From the NCBI GenBank assembly GCA_009778875.1, contig WRFI01000004.1, forward strand, positions 1 through 35,870: a DNA stretch of 35,870 nucleotides. Reading direction: 5' to 3'. The notes under the pieces were generated by a model, which made no database searches, was not told the DNA's origin, and saw only the letters and a program-made list of their open reading frames with translations. Source of the stretch: Propionibacteriaceae bacterium (GTDB lineage: Bacteria > Actinomycetota > Actinomycetes > Propionibacteriales > Propionibacteriaceae). The position numbers were made by a program, and so were the translations under genes. The first letter of the stretch is position 1; each line of letters opens with the position of its first letter. Shown here piece after piece: positions 27,161 to 35,481 of this stretch.

Positions 27161-28507
27161 TCAGCGACTGCGAAGCGGCAGGTATTCGCGCCGCTCCTCG
27201 TTGACCTCGCGGTAGGCGGGGCGGACGATGCGCCGCCCCGAGAAGTTGATCTCTTCGTTGCGGTGGGCCGTCCAGCCAACGATGCGGGCCATGGCGAACA
27301 GCGGTGTGTACAGCTCGCGGGGAATGCCGATCAGGTCGTAGACGAAGCCCGAATAAAAGTCAATATTGAGAGTGACCGGCTGGCCGTGGTTCTTGATCTT
27401 GGACACCAGATCGATGGCTTCGACGCCAACCCGGTCCAAGAACTCGAACTCGTCAAGGCGTCCCTTCTCGGCCGCCAGCTGTTCGGCCAGTTCACGCACC
27501 GGCGGCACGCGGGGGTCGGAGATTGTGTAGACGGCATGGCCCACGCCGTAGATCAGGCCGGAGCGGTCAAAAGCCTCCTTGTTGAGCATGCGCGTCAGAT
27601 AGGCGCGGATCTCATCGACGTCGTTCCAGTTCGAGATGGCCGACTTGAGGTGGTCGAACATTTCGGCCATAGCGTTGTTGGCGCCGCCGTGCAGCGGACC
27701 TTTGAGCGAACCGATGCCGGCCGAGATGGCCGAATAGATGTCGGTTTGGGTTGACGACGTGACCCGCACCGTGAAGGTCGAGTTGTTGCCGCCGCCGTGC
27801 TCGGCCTGCAGTATCAGCACCATGTCGAGCACTCGGGCGTCCAAGTCGGTGAAGTTCTCGCGCAGCATGTAGAGGAAGTTTTCGGCGAGCGTCAGCTCGG
27901 GCTTGGGGATGCGAATGTTCAGCGGCACGCCCTTGGTGTGATAGTGCAGGGCATTGTAGGCGTAGGCGATGATGGCGGGAAGGCCAGCGATCAAGCCGAT
28001 TGACTGCTCCATCGAATGTTCGCGGGACAGATTTTCGGGGTCGGTGTCGTAGGTGTAAAGCTCGAGCACCGTGCGGGCCAGAATGTTCATGACGTTCGAC
28101 CCGCGGGTTGCCAGGATGCTCATGATAACACCGTGCGGCAGTGGCATGTTGTCAACCAGCAGCGCCCGGAAGGCCTCGAGTTCGTCGGCGTCAGGCAGGT
28201 TCCCTGACAACAGCAGGTAGGCCACCTCTTCAAAACCGAACCGCTTCTCGTCCATGAATGAGTGCACCAGGGCGTCAACATCGTAGGCGCGGTAGTACAG
28301 ACGTCCGGGCGCCGGTTGCAGCACGCCCGCTTCATCATGGTCATATCCGACGACGTCACCGATGCGCGTCAAGCCGACCAGCACGCCCGAGCCGTCCTCA
28401 TTTCGCAGGCCCCGTTTGACGCCGAACTTGGTGAACAGCGGCAGGTCAATCTTGGACGTCTGCTTGATGGTTTCGGCGAGCTTGTAGGCCAGGTAGTTGG
28501 GTTGCAT
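27161..28507 (-). CDS. gltA: Citrate synthase (anaerobe-type, 448 residues)
   Basis: This enzyme condenses oxaloacetate and acetyl-CoA to citrate. The catalytic set is intact: H273 in GPLHGGAN, H324 in GVGHAVYT and D383 in NIDFYSG, with the substrate-binding EHGGGNNS at 236-243. The long N-terminal arm and the compact sequence resemble the citrate synthases of anaerobic Firmicutes and gut Actinomycetota more than the classical type of Mycobacterium or E. coli. Methylcitrate synthase activity cannot be excluded. AAGGAG lies 10 nt before the ATG. It starts 21 nt after the isocitrate dehydrogenase stop, and a candidate -10 lies inside the end of that gene. Confidence 0.93.
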   Translation of the reverse strand: MQPNYLAYKLAETIKQTSKIDLPLFTKFGVKRGLRNEDGSGVLVGLTRIGDVVGYDHDEAGVLQPAPGRLYYRAYDVDALVHSFMDEKRFGFEEVAYLLLSGNLPDADELEAFRALLVDNMPLPHGVIMSILATRGSNVMNILARTVLELYTYDTDPENLSREHSMEQSIGLIAGLPAIIAYAYNALHYHTKGVPLNIRIPKPELTLAENFLYMLRENFTDLDARVLDMVLILQAEHGGGNNSTFTVRVTSSTQTDIYSAISAGIGSLKGPLHGGANNAMAEMFDHLKSAISNWNDVDEIRAYLTRMLNKEAFDRSGLIYGVGHAVYTISDPRVPPVRELAEQLAAEKGRLDEFEFLDRVGVEAIDLVSKIKNHGQPVTLNIDFYSGFVYDLIGIPRELYTPLFAMARIVGWTAHRNEEINFSGRRIVRPAYREVNEERREYLPLRSR

Positions 28508-28528
28508 TTTCGCGTCGCTCCTTAACAG

Positions 28529-29683
28529 TCAGTGGTTGTCAAGTTTAGTGATGATGGCCTGGGTGAACTCCGCGGTTGAGCATGGCTGCCCATCAGCCGG
28601 GGCGATGTCCAAAGTGGCCACACCTTGCCGGTAGCAGGCGGCAAGAGCCGCCGTTATGGCGTCGGCGGGGCCCTGCCACCCCAGGTATTCGAGCATCATG
28701 ACGGCCGACAGCAGCAGCGACGACGGGTTGGCCTGCCCCGTGCCCGCCAGGTTGGGGGCGGTGCCGTGGGTTGCCTCGAAGACGGCATGTCCGGTCTCGT
28801 AGTTGATGTTGGCGCCCGGTGCTATGCCGACACCGCCGACCATTGCCGCCAGTTGGTCGGAGGCGAGATCGCCGTTGAGGTTCGTCGTGGCGATGACATC
28901 GTAGTTTTCGGGGTGCAGAAGGGTGTCTTGCAGGAACGCATCGGTGATGACGTCCTTGACCACCAACCCGGGGAACTCTTCTTTGGCCAGCTCGTAGCCC
29001 CACTGGAGGAAGCCGCCTTCGGTGAACTTCATGATGTTGCCCTTGTGGACGAGGGTGACAAAGCGGCGGCCGTGGTCGAGCGCGTATTGGCAGGCGGCCC
29101 GCACCAGGCGGCGGCTGCCGTCACGGGAGATCGGCTTGATGCCGAAGGCGCTGGAGCAGGGGAAACGCACCTGTTTGACGCCAAGATCGTCAGACAGGAA
29201 GCGGAACAGGCGCCGGGCCTCGGGGCTTCCGGCCGGCCATTCGATGCCCGCGTAGACGTCCTCAGTGTTCTCCCGGAACACCACCATGTCGACCCTGTCG
29301 GGCCGCTTCAGCGGCGACGTGACGCCCTCGAACCAGCGGACGGGACGCACGCAGGCATACAGGTCGAGGTCTTGGCGCAGCGCCACGTTCAGCGAGCGGT
29401 GACCGTCGCCGACGGGCGTGGCCAGGGGGCCCTTGATGCTGACGCGATAGTCACGGCAGGCGTTCAGCGTCGCTTGAGGCATCCATTCGCCGGTCAAGTC
29501 GAAAGCCGCCTGGCCGGCCGGCACGTCCAGCCAATCGATGTGTTTGGCGTCACCGACCGCCGCGTCGACCACGGCTTTCATGGCGGGGGTGATGTCGACG
29601 CCGATGCCGTCACCGGTTATGACGGGGATCGTGACGGTATCCGGCACTCGCAGTTGCCCGTCTTCGAATGTGATGGTGCTCAT
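28529..29683 (-). CDS. icd: Isocitrate dehydrogenase, E. coli-like dimeric type with NAD-type cofactor residues
   Basis: A 384-residue decarboxylating dehydrogenase converting isocitrate to 2-oxoglutarate. The substrate site is intact: S97 (phosphorylatable Ser113 in E. coli), N99, R103, R113 and R137, plus Y144 and K214; metal ligands are D272 and D276. The NADP-selecting residues of the E. coli enzyme are not kept: positions equal to K344, Y345 and V351 are N311, L312 and A318, and the Y391/R395 region reads TLDIAPAD. This favours NAD use. The ATG at 29683 overlaps the aconitase stop (ATGA); the open frame continues upstream but has no support. The enzyme lies between aconitase and citrate synthase in one operon. 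Confidence 0.93.
   Translation of the reverse strand: MSTITFEDGQLRVPDTVTIPVITGDGIGVDITPAMKAVVDAAVGDAKHIDWLDVPAGQAAFDLTGEWMPQATLNACRDYRVSIKGPLATPVGDGHRSLNVALRQDLDLYACVRPVRWFEGVTSPLKRPDRVDMVVFRENTEDVYAGIEWPAGSPEARRLFRFLSDDLGVKQVRFPCSSAFGIKPISRDGSRRLVRAACQYALDHGRRFVTLVHKGNIMKFTEGGFLQWGYELAKEEFPGLVVKDVITDAFLQDTLLHPENYDVIATTNLNGDLASDQLAAMVGGVGIAPGANINYETGHAVFEATHGTAPNLAGTGQANPSSLLLSAVMMLEYLGWQGPADAITAALAACYRQGVATLDIAPADGQPCSTAEFTQAIITKLDNH
28542..28547 (-). promoter_or_regulatory. Candidate internal -10 element for gltA
   Basis: TAAACT (extended to TAAACTTG) on the minus strand lies in the last codons of the isocitrate dehydrogenase gene, 35-40 bp before the gltA start. It could give gltA a second, separate transcript. 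Confidence 0.35.
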
Positions 29684-31857
29684 GCTTGTTCCTTTCCGGA
29701 CATCAAGTTGAGGGCCGACCCGGCCTTGAACCATTCGATTTGCTGTTGGCTGTAGGTGTGGGTCAAGGGCACGGATTCGGTGGTGCCGTCGGCGTGGGAC
29801 AGCATCAGTGTAAGGCCGCGACCAGGGGCGAAGCCGGGCAGGTCGGGAATGGCGAGCCGGTCGCCCTGGCGGATCAGGGCGTAGCCGTCGGGGTTGACGA
29901 ATGTGAGGGCCAGCATGCCCTGCTTTTTCAGGTTTGTCTCGTGGATACGGGCAAACGACTTGGCGACGACGGCCACCACACCGAGGAAGCGCGGCTCCAT
30001 GGCGGCGTGCTCCCGGCTGGAGCCTTCGCCGTAGTTGTCTTCGGCGACGACGATGGTCGCTCTCCCAGATGCCTGATGGTCGCGGGCGAGTTGGGCGATG
30101 TTGGCGGTGCGCCCGGTGAACGCGTCGATGGCGCCGCTCAGCAGGTTGTCGCTGATCTTGGCCAGATGCCCGCGATAGGCCAACCACGGCCCGGCCGGCG
30201 AGATGTGGTCGGTGGTGCACTTGCCCGCCACCTTGATCAGAAGCGCTGCGTCGGTGATGGGCTGCCCGTCCCAGGCGGGGAAGGGCTCAAGAATGGCCAA
30301 GCGCGGCGAATCGGGGTCGACCGTTATGGGTGTGCCGCTGAAGGTCGGTTCGACGCAGCCGGTGGATGTGTCAGCGAAACTGGCGGGCAGCACCACGTCG
30401 GTGGCGGGCATCAGCGGGCCCGTCAGGGGGTTGGCGTCGAGACGTCCCGCCAGGGCGAGTGCGATGACGATCTCAGGGGAGGCCACAAAAGCGTTGGTCA
30501 GCGGGTTGCCGTCGTTCCGCCTGGCGAAGTTCCGGTTGAAGGACGTGACGATGGTGTTGGGGTGGTCGGGGTTGTCCGGGCGGTGCCACTGCCCGATGCA
30601 CGGTCCGCAGGCGTCCGCCAAAATGACGGCACCCAGTTCACGCAGCGGTGCCAGCAGGCCGTCCCGCTCGGCCGTCGCCTCGGTGCGGGCCGAGCCGGGG
30701 TTGATGTACAGCGGGCAGGCCAGGCTCATGCCCGCATCCAGGGCCTGGCGGGCCACCGACGCGGCCCGCGCCAGATCCTGGTAGGACGAGTTGGTGCACG
30801 AACCGATCAGCCCGGCCTCGACGGCCATCGGCCAACCGTTGGCTTTCGCCTGGGCGCCCAGCTGCGAGATCGGCGTCGCCCGGTCGGGGGTGAAGGGGCC
30901 GTTGACGTGGGGCTCAAGGTTCGTCAGATCAAGTTCGATGACGGAATCGAAGAAGTCGTGCGGGTTGGCCAGAACCTCGGGATCGGGCACCAGATCGCTG
31001 GCCACCTGGGCCGCCAGTTGGGCGATGTCTTCCCGGCCGGTGGCTTTGAGGTAGTCGCTCATGGCGGTATCGAAGCCGAAAAGGGACGACGTGGCGCCTA
31101 CCTCGGCGCCCATGTTGCAGATGGTTGCCTTGCCGGTGGCCGACAGGGTGGCCGCACCCGGGCCGATGTATTCGATGATCGCGTTGGTGCCGCCCTTGAC
31201 GCCAAGTTTTCCGGCCAGAGCCAAAATCACGTCCTTGGCGCTCGTCCAGGGGTTGAGCTGGCCGGTCAGCACGACGCCGATCAGTTTCGGCATGCGAAGC
31301 TCCCACTCCATGCCCGTCATGGCGTCCACGGCGTCGGAGCCGCCCACGCCGACCCCGCAGGTGCCCAACCCGCCGGCGTTCGGGGTGTGCGAGTCGGTGC
31401 CGATCAGCAGACCGCCGGGGAAAGCGTAGTTTTCCAGGACGACCTGGTGCATGATGCCCGCCCCCGGCTCCCAAAAGCCCAGCCCGTAATTGTCGGCCAC
31501 ACCCCGCAGGAAGCCGTAAACCTCGGCGTTGGCGGCGAGGGCCGCCGCCAGATCCTGGGCGGCCCCAAGGTGAGCCTCGATCAGGTGGTCGCAGTGGACG
31601 GTGGCCGGCACGGCGGTGGGGTGGTTGCCGGCGTTCATCAGCTGCAGCAGGGCCATCTGGCCGGTGACGTCTTGGAGCGCCACCCGATCCGGGCGGAATG
31701 CCGCCAGCTCACCCGAAGCGGTGGGGGCGGTGGGCTGGTCAAAAAGGTGGGCGTAGAGAATCTTCTCGGCGAAGGTCATGGGACGCCCCAGAAGGGCCCG
31801 GGCTGCGCTCACGGCCTGGGGCAAACGGTCATACAGCTGCGCTATCAGTTGGCTCAT
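29680..31857 (-). CDS. acn: Aconitate hydratase, short mitochondrial-type
   Basis: A 725-residue iron-sulfur hydratase interconverting citrate and isocitrate. The [4Fe-4S] ligands are C354 (IGSCTNSS), C417 and C420 (DACGPC). Other landmarks are the [20 protein letters not shown] segment (near 146-165), [11 protein letters not shown], and the C-terminal swivelling domain with [10 protein letters not shown]. The length fits the mitochondrial-type aconitase rather than the ~900-residue AcnA/IRP type common in aerobic Actinomycetota. GAGG lies 5 nt before ATG 31857. It is the first gene of the aconitase, isocitrate dehydrogenase, citrate synthase run, with overlapping stop and start into the next gene. 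Confidence 0.95.
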   Translation of the reverse strand: MSQLIAQLYDRLPQAVSAARALLGRPMTFAEKILYAHLFDQPTAPTASGELAAFRPDRVALQDVTGQMALLQLMNAGNHPTAVPATVHCDHLIEAHLGAAQDLAAALAANAEVYGFLRGVADNYGLGFWEPGAGIMHQVVLENYAFPGGLLIGTDSHTPNAGGLGTCGVGVGGSDAVDAMTGMEWELRMPKLIGVVLTGQLNPWTSAKDVILALAGKLGVKGGTNAIIEYIGPGAATLSATGKATICNMGAEVGATSSLFGFDTAMSDYLKATGREDIAQLAAQVASDLVPDPEVLANPHDFFDSVIELDLTNLEPHVNGPFTPDRATPISQLGAQAKANGWPMAVEAGLIGSCTNSSYQDLARAASVARQALDAGMSLACPLYINPGSARTEATAERDGLLAPLRELGAVILADACGPCIGQWHRPDNPDHPNTIVTSFNRNFARRNDGNPLTNAFVASPEIVIALALAGRLDANPLTGPLMPATDVVLPASFADTSTGCVEPTFSGTPITVDPDSPRLAILEPFPAWDGQPITDAALLIKVAGKCTTDHISPAGPWLAYRGHLAKISDNLLSGAIDAFTGRTANIAQLARDHQASGRATIVVAEDNYGEGSSREHAAMEPRFLGVVAVVAKSFARIHETNLKKQGMLALTFVNPDGYALIRQGDRLAIPDLPGFAPGRGLTLMLSHADGTTESVPLTHTYSQQQIEWFKAGSALNLMSGKEQA

Positions 31858-31907
31858 ACATCCTCACTCATCTAGCTCGCTTCGTAAACGATTCTGCGCG
31901 GTCCGTG

Positions 31908-32975
31908 TTACAGGGCTGTGTCGGCCGCGTAATCTTGGACGGTTCGCCGAATCGTGGCCGACCCGAGCACGGTCGATCCGTCGTAGAAAGCCGCCGTTTG
32001 CCCTGGCGCCACGCCGACGATCGGGGTGTGCAAGATGACCTCAACCGTGCCGTCGGCCTGCGGCGTGACGAGGCCGGCCTGCGGGGCGGCGTGGGCCCGC
32101 ACCTGGACCAGTGCCTCCAGCGGCCCAGGGGGTTGGGCACCGGACGTCCAGGTGGCCGGCCCGCCAATCAGGCCCGTCACCAAAAGATGCGCCCGGGGGC
32201 CGACGATGACGCGCCGCTGGTCGGCGTCAAGCCCGATGACGAAGCGGGGCTCACGCCCGGGCGCTGGCGTCTTGATGTTCAGGCCCTTGCGCTGGCCAAC
32301 GGTGAAGCGGTAGGTGCCGCTGTGGCTGCCCAGCGGGGTGCCCGCCTCGTCGACGATGACGCCGGGACGCTCGCGCAGGCGCTCACTCAGCCAGGCGGTG
32401 GTGTCGCCGTCCGGGATGAAGCACAAGTCCATCGACTCCGATTTGGCCGCCACCGGCAGACCACGGGCACTGGCTTCGGCGCGCACGTCGTCCTTGGTCG
32501 AAGCGCCAAGCGGCAGCCAGACGTGCCGTAACTGGGCCTGTGTCAACACGCTCAGCACATAGCTCTGGTCCTTGGCCGAGTCGACGGCCCGGCTCAGCTC
32601 GGCCAGGCCGCCGGACCGCGCCAGGCGGGCGTAGTGGCCGGTGGCGAGGCCGTCGAAACCGCGGGCCAGCGCCTTGTCGAGCAGGGCGCCGAACTTGATC
32701 GTCCGATTGCACACGAGGCAGGGGTTGGGGGTTCGTCCGGCCGCATACTCGCCTGCGAAATTGCCCAACACCTGGATCTGGAAGGCGTCTCGCAGGTCCC
32801 ACACCTCGAAGGGCAGGGCCAGCGCGTCGGCCACCCGTCGGGCGTCCTCGGCGGCCGGCTCCGCGCCGTCCCGCAGCCTCAAGTGGACGGCGGTGACTTC
32901 GTTCCCGTCAGCGCACAGCCGGGCCGCGGTGACGGCCGAATCAACGCCACCGGAGACTGCCGCAACTAGCTTCAT
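31908..32975 (-). CDS. mnmA: tRNA-specific 2-thiouridylase
   Basis: A 355-residue cytoplasmic enzyme that thiolates uridine 34 of tRNAs for Glu, Gln and Lys. It has the PP-loop SGGVDSAV (residues 8-15), GRTPNPCLVCN with catalytic C89, ATGHYAR, the KDQSYVL strand, and LCFIPDG with the persulfide cysteine C185, followed by the C-terminal barrel with TVGQRKGL. There is no Shine-Dalgarno; TATCGT ends 8 nt before the ATG, suggesting a leaderless mRNA. It is divergent from hemH with only 16 bp between the start codons. Confidence 0.95.
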   Translation of the reverse strand: MKLVAAVSGGVDSAVTAARLCADGNEVTAVHLRLRDGAEPAAEDARRVADALALPFEVWDLRDAFQIQVLGNFAGEYAAGRTPNPCLVCNRTIKFGALLDKALARGFDGLATGHYARLARSGGLAELSRAVDSAKDQSYVLSVLTQAQLRHVWLPLGASTKDDVRAEASARGLPVAAKSESMDLCFIPDGDTTAWLSERLRERPGVIVDEAGTPLGSHSGTYRFTVGQRKGLNIKTPAPGREPRFVIGLDADQRRVIVGPRAHLLVTGLIGGPATWTSGAQPPGPLEALVQVRAHAAPQAGLVTPQADGTVEVILHTPIVGVAPGQTAAFYDGSTVLGSATIRRTVQDYAADTAL

Positions 32976-32983
32976 GGCTTTTC

Positions 32984-32991
32984 ACGATAAC
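32984..32991. promoter_or_regulatory. Overlapping divergent -10 elements of mnmA and hemH
   Basis: The block ACGATAAC contains TATCGT on the minus strand (32989-32984), 8 nt before the mnmA ATG, and GATAAC on the plus strand (32986-32991), just before the hemH ATG and 9 nt before an in-frame GTG at 33001. Neither start has a Shine-Dalgarno. The two promoters share bases, so polymerase can probably occupy only one direction at a time. Confidence 0.4.
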
Positions 32992-33984
32992 ATGACTGCC
33001 GTGAAACCGAACCGCGCCGTGGTGCTGGCCAACTTGGGCACGCCCGACTCGCCAGCCCTGGCCGATGTCCGCGCCTACTTGCGCCAGTTTCTGTCTGACA
33101 AGCGCATCGTCGCCGCGCCGCGGGCCTTTTGGGTACCGTTCTTGCACCTCATCCTGCTGCGCTTCTACGCGCCAAAATCGGCCGCCCGGTACGAGTCAAT
33201 CTGGACCGCGGACGGATCGCCTCAGCGCGTCAACACCCAGCGCCAGGCGGACGACCTGCAGTCCCGTCTGGGGGCGGGCTGGACGGTGCGCTACGCCATG
33301 CGGTACGGCACGCCGTCCATTGACGAGACCTTGACCGCTTTGCGTGAGGACGGGGTGACGCAGGTGTTGATGCTGTCGCTGTTTCCGCAGTTCTCAACCA
33401 CCACGACCGCCAGCCTGCAGGACGACCTCAACCTCTACTTGAAGGTACGCCCGTCGACCTTGGAGTCTCCGCTGGACATCACCTGGGCCGACCGTTGGGG
33501 CGACGATCCGCCTTACATCGCCGCCTGCGTCGCCCGCATTGAAGACGCCTGGCAAACAAGCGGACGCCCCGACTTCGACCGGGGCGACAAGCTGGTGTTG
33601 AGCTTCCACGGCGTGCCGCTCAGCTGTGCTGACGCCCGCGACTACCAGGGCGAGTGCCAGCGCACCGCCGACCTGGTGCTGGAGGGTCTCGGATTGACGG
33701 GCAACCAGGGGCTGGTCACATTCCAGTCAAAGTTCGGCCCAGGTCAGTGGCTGACGCCGGCGACGATTGCGACCATGCGCGAGCTTGGCCCGCGCACCGC
33801 CCGGGTGGACGTTTTCTGCCCCGGTTTCGCCGCCGACTGTCTGGAAACCATCGAGGAGATCGGCCAGCTCAACCGGGCGGCCTTTCTTGGCGCCGGGGGC
33901 CAGGAGTTCAACCGGATCGACTGCCTGAACCAGCATCCGGCGTTCATCGATGGATTGCTAAGCTTGAGCCATGCCAAAAGATAA
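32992..33984 (+). CDS. hemH: Ferrochelatase, enterobacterial (protoporphyrin) type
   Basis: A 330-residue enzyme inserting ferrous iron into a porphyrin. H206 (SFHGVP) is the conserved catalytic histidine and E285/E288 lie in CPGFAADCLETIEEI (276-290). Stretches such as LANLGTPDSP, YLRQFLSDKR, TFQSKFG and NRAAFLGAGG match E. coli HemH as I remember it, rather than the YQSxPxS pattern of Gram-positive coproporphyrin ferrochelatases. Together with hemG this points to protoporphyrin IX as substrate. ATG 32992 is the chosen start; GTG 33001, 9 nt after GATAAC, is a possible leaderless alternative. Its end overlaps hemG by 14 nt. Confidence 0.92.
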   Translation: MTAVKPNRAVVLANLGTPDSPALADVRAYLRQFLSDKRIVAAPRAFWVPFLHLILLRFYAPKSAARYESIWTADGSPQRVNTQRQADDLQSRLGAGWTVRYAMRYGTPSIDETLTALREDGVTQVLMLSLFPQFSTTTTASLQDDLNLYLKVRPSTLESPLDITWADRWGDDPPYIAACVARIEDAWQTSGRPDFDRGDKLVLSFHGVPLSCADARDYQGECQRTADLVLEGLGLTGNQGLVTFQSKFGPGQWLTPATIATMRELGPRTARVDVFCPGFAADCLETIEEIGQLNRAAFLGAGGQEFNRIDCLNQHPAFIDGLLSLSHAKR

Positions 33985-34552
33985 GCCATGTGTGCTCGTC
34001 ATCCACTCCAGCCGGTTCGGCCAGTCCACCAAGATCGCTCAAGCCATCGTTGATGAGATGGCGGCCTGCGGCGTTGACTCTGACCTGCAAGCCCTTTCCG
34101 TCACCACGGCACCGGACCCGCAACGCCACGATGCCGTCGCGTTGGTCATCTCGGTGCGTTACGGTCACTTCGACGCGAACGCCGCCAAGTTCCTCGCCGC
34201 TCATCGGGCGTGGCTTGACGCCCACCCGAGCCTGCTCGTCACCGTCTCGTTGACGGCCCGCACGGAAGCCAAGCGCGACCCGGCCGTGCACAGCTACACG
34301 AAGAAGTTCTTGGAGGAAACCACCTGGGTGCCGACCCACACCGAAGTCGTGGCCGGCATGTTGGACTACCCGAGCTACAAGATTTGGGATCGCCTCGCCA
34401 TCCAGTTGATCATGACCATGACGAAAGGCCCGACCGACCCGAAGACGGTCATCGAGTACACCGATTGGGATCGGGTGAAGGAATTGGCCGACGAGTTCGC
34501 TAAACTTGTCAAAGATGCGCCCGGGGTCAGTGAAAATCTGAACCGGCGGTAA
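33971..34552 (+). CDS. hemG: Menaquinone-dependent protoporphyrinogen IX dehydrogenase, flavodoxin-like
   Basis: A 193-residue flavodoxin-fold FMN enzyme that oxidises protoporphyrinogen IX to protoporphyrin IX, passing electrons to menaquinone. The phosphate loop is SSRFGQST (13-20). The HemG-specific insertion is present (SLTARTEAKRDPAVHSYTKKFL; landmarks TAR and KRDP), followed by VVAGMLDYPSYKIWDR and LIMTMTKGPTDP, then YTDWDRV; all have close counterparts in E. coli HemG as I recall it. HemG is mainly known from gammaproteobacteria; Actinomycetota normally use HemY. It overlaps hemH by 14 nt. Its last 13 codons also encode the 5' part of an FMN aptamer. Confidence 0.9.
   Translation: MPKDKPCVLVIHSSRFGQSTKIAQAIVDEMAACGVDSDLQALSVTTAPDPQRHDAVALVISVRYGHFDANAAKFLAAHRAWLDAHPSLLVTVSLTARTEAKRDPAVHSYTKKFLEETTWVPTHTEVVAGMLDYPSYKIWDRLAIQLIMTMTKGPTDPKTVIEYTDWDRVKELADEFAKLVKDAPGVSENLNRR
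34501..34506 (+). promoter_or_regulatory. Candidate -10 element for the FMN-riboswitch transcript, inside hemG
   Basis: TAAACT (TAAACTTG extended) lies within hemG. A start 7-8 nt downstream falls on 34513-34514, which is precisely the first base of the aptamer P1 stem. A riboflavin-transport transcript separate from hemH-hemG is therefore likely. Confidence 0.45.
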
Positions 34553-34654
34553 CAGCCCGCGAACGGCCCCACCCGGGGCCGCCGATCCGGTGGAACTCCG
34601 GAGCCGACGGTGAAACCTGAGTTTTGGTTCAAGTCCGGATGAGAGGCGCGCATC
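34514..34654 (+). ncRNA. FMN riboswitch (RFN element)
   Basis: The conserved RFN blocks follow in order: GGGGTCAGTGAAAA, ACCGGCGGTAACAGCCCGCGA, GATCCGGTGGAACTCCGG, AGCCGACGGTGAAA and AGTCCGGATGAGAG. P1 closes perfectly between GATGCGC (34514-34520) and GCGCATC (34648-34654). GGCCCC/GGGGCC around 34565-34582 forms the P3-like arm. The GAAGGCGG ribosome-binding site of the next gene starts at the last base of P1 (34654-34661), and no terminator T-run follows. Translation control by FMN, through blocking this site, is therefore the simplest model. The 5' 39 nt lie inside the hemG reading frame. Confidence 0.92.
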
Positions 34655-34668
34655 GAAGGCGGTCTTTC

Positions 34669-35481
34669 GTGTCTGGATCTGACGACGCGGTGCGCGTCGA
34701 GCCGACGTCTCCGCAGCGCAGCTGGGGTCCGGTGTTGGCACCGGTGTTGGCCATTGTTGCGGTGTTCCTTGTTTGGCAGTTGGTTGTCACCATTTGGCAT
34801 GTGAACCCGGTGTTTTTGCCTGCTCCTGGGCGGGTGCTGGCAAGGCTGGGCAGCAATCTCGCGACGGCCGGCTTTCTCGGCGACGCCGGGGTGACGCTCG
34901 GCGAGGCCGCGCTCGGCTGCCTGGTCGGGGTGGCCATCGCGCTGCCGCTGGGTTACGCGATCGCCTCCTGGCGTCTGGTGGGGGCGGCAACGACGCCGCT
35001 GATCGCCGCATCGCAGGCCCTTCCGGCCGTGGCGATCGCGCCGATTCTGGCGCTGTGGTTCGGGTTCGGCATCGGCGCGAAGGTGGCGCTGTGCGCTCTG
35101 ATGGTGTTTTTCCCGATGCTGCTCAACACGGTGTTGGGGTTGCGCCAGGTCGACCGTCACATCCTGGAGGCAGCCCATCTGGACGGCGCGGGGGCCGGGG
35201 CGCTGCTGTTCTTCGTGCAGGCGCCGCTGGCCCGCAAGGCCATCCTGACGGGCCTGCGCGGCGGCTTCACCTTGTCGATCACCGGCGCCGTGGTCGGCGA
35301 GTTCATGATCGGCGGCAGCCGAGGGCTCGGCCGGCTTGTGACCGTCGCCGCCAACATGAACGACACCACCGGACTGTTCGCCACCGTCTTGGCGCTGTGT
35401 GTTTTGGCCGTCGTGATCTACGCGGCGATTTCGGCCCTGGAAGAGGCCACCGACCCCACCAAAGAAAGGACCACCCGATGA
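34669..35481 (+). CDS. ribX: ABC transporter permease, probable riboflavin uptake component RibX
   Basis: A 270-residue membrane protein with about six hydrophobic helices and the EAA-type coupling loop EAAHLDGAGAGALLFFVQAPL. It belongs to the family of SsuC/TauC/ThiX permeases. I start it at GTG 34669, which has GAAGGCGG 7 nt upstream; the longer open frame runs back into the riboswitch. An FMN riboswitch directly before it and an NMT1/THI5-type binding lipoprotein after it match the RibXY riboflavin transport systems described for Chloroflexi and some other bacteria. The substrate is inferred from regulation, not from binding residues. It overlaps the next gene by ATGA. Confidence 0.85.
   Translation: MSGSDDAVRVEPTSPQRSWGPVLAPVLAIVAVFLVWQLVVTIWHVNPVFLPAPGRVLARLGSNLATAGFLGDAGVTLGEAALGCLVGVAIALPLGYAIASWRLVGAATTPLIAASQALPAVAIAPILALWFGFGIGAKVALCALMVFFPMLLNTVLGLRQVDRHILEAAHLDGAGAGALLFFVQAPLARKAILTGLRGGFTLSITGAVVGEFMIGGSRGLGRLVTVAANMNDTTGLFATVLALCVLAVVIYAAISALEEATDPTKERTTR

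Noticed and set aside
29686-31875. A 729-codon open frame on the plus strand opposite aconitase
   Set aside because: Gly/Val/Arg-rich shadow of the aconitase gene without motifs or a start signal.
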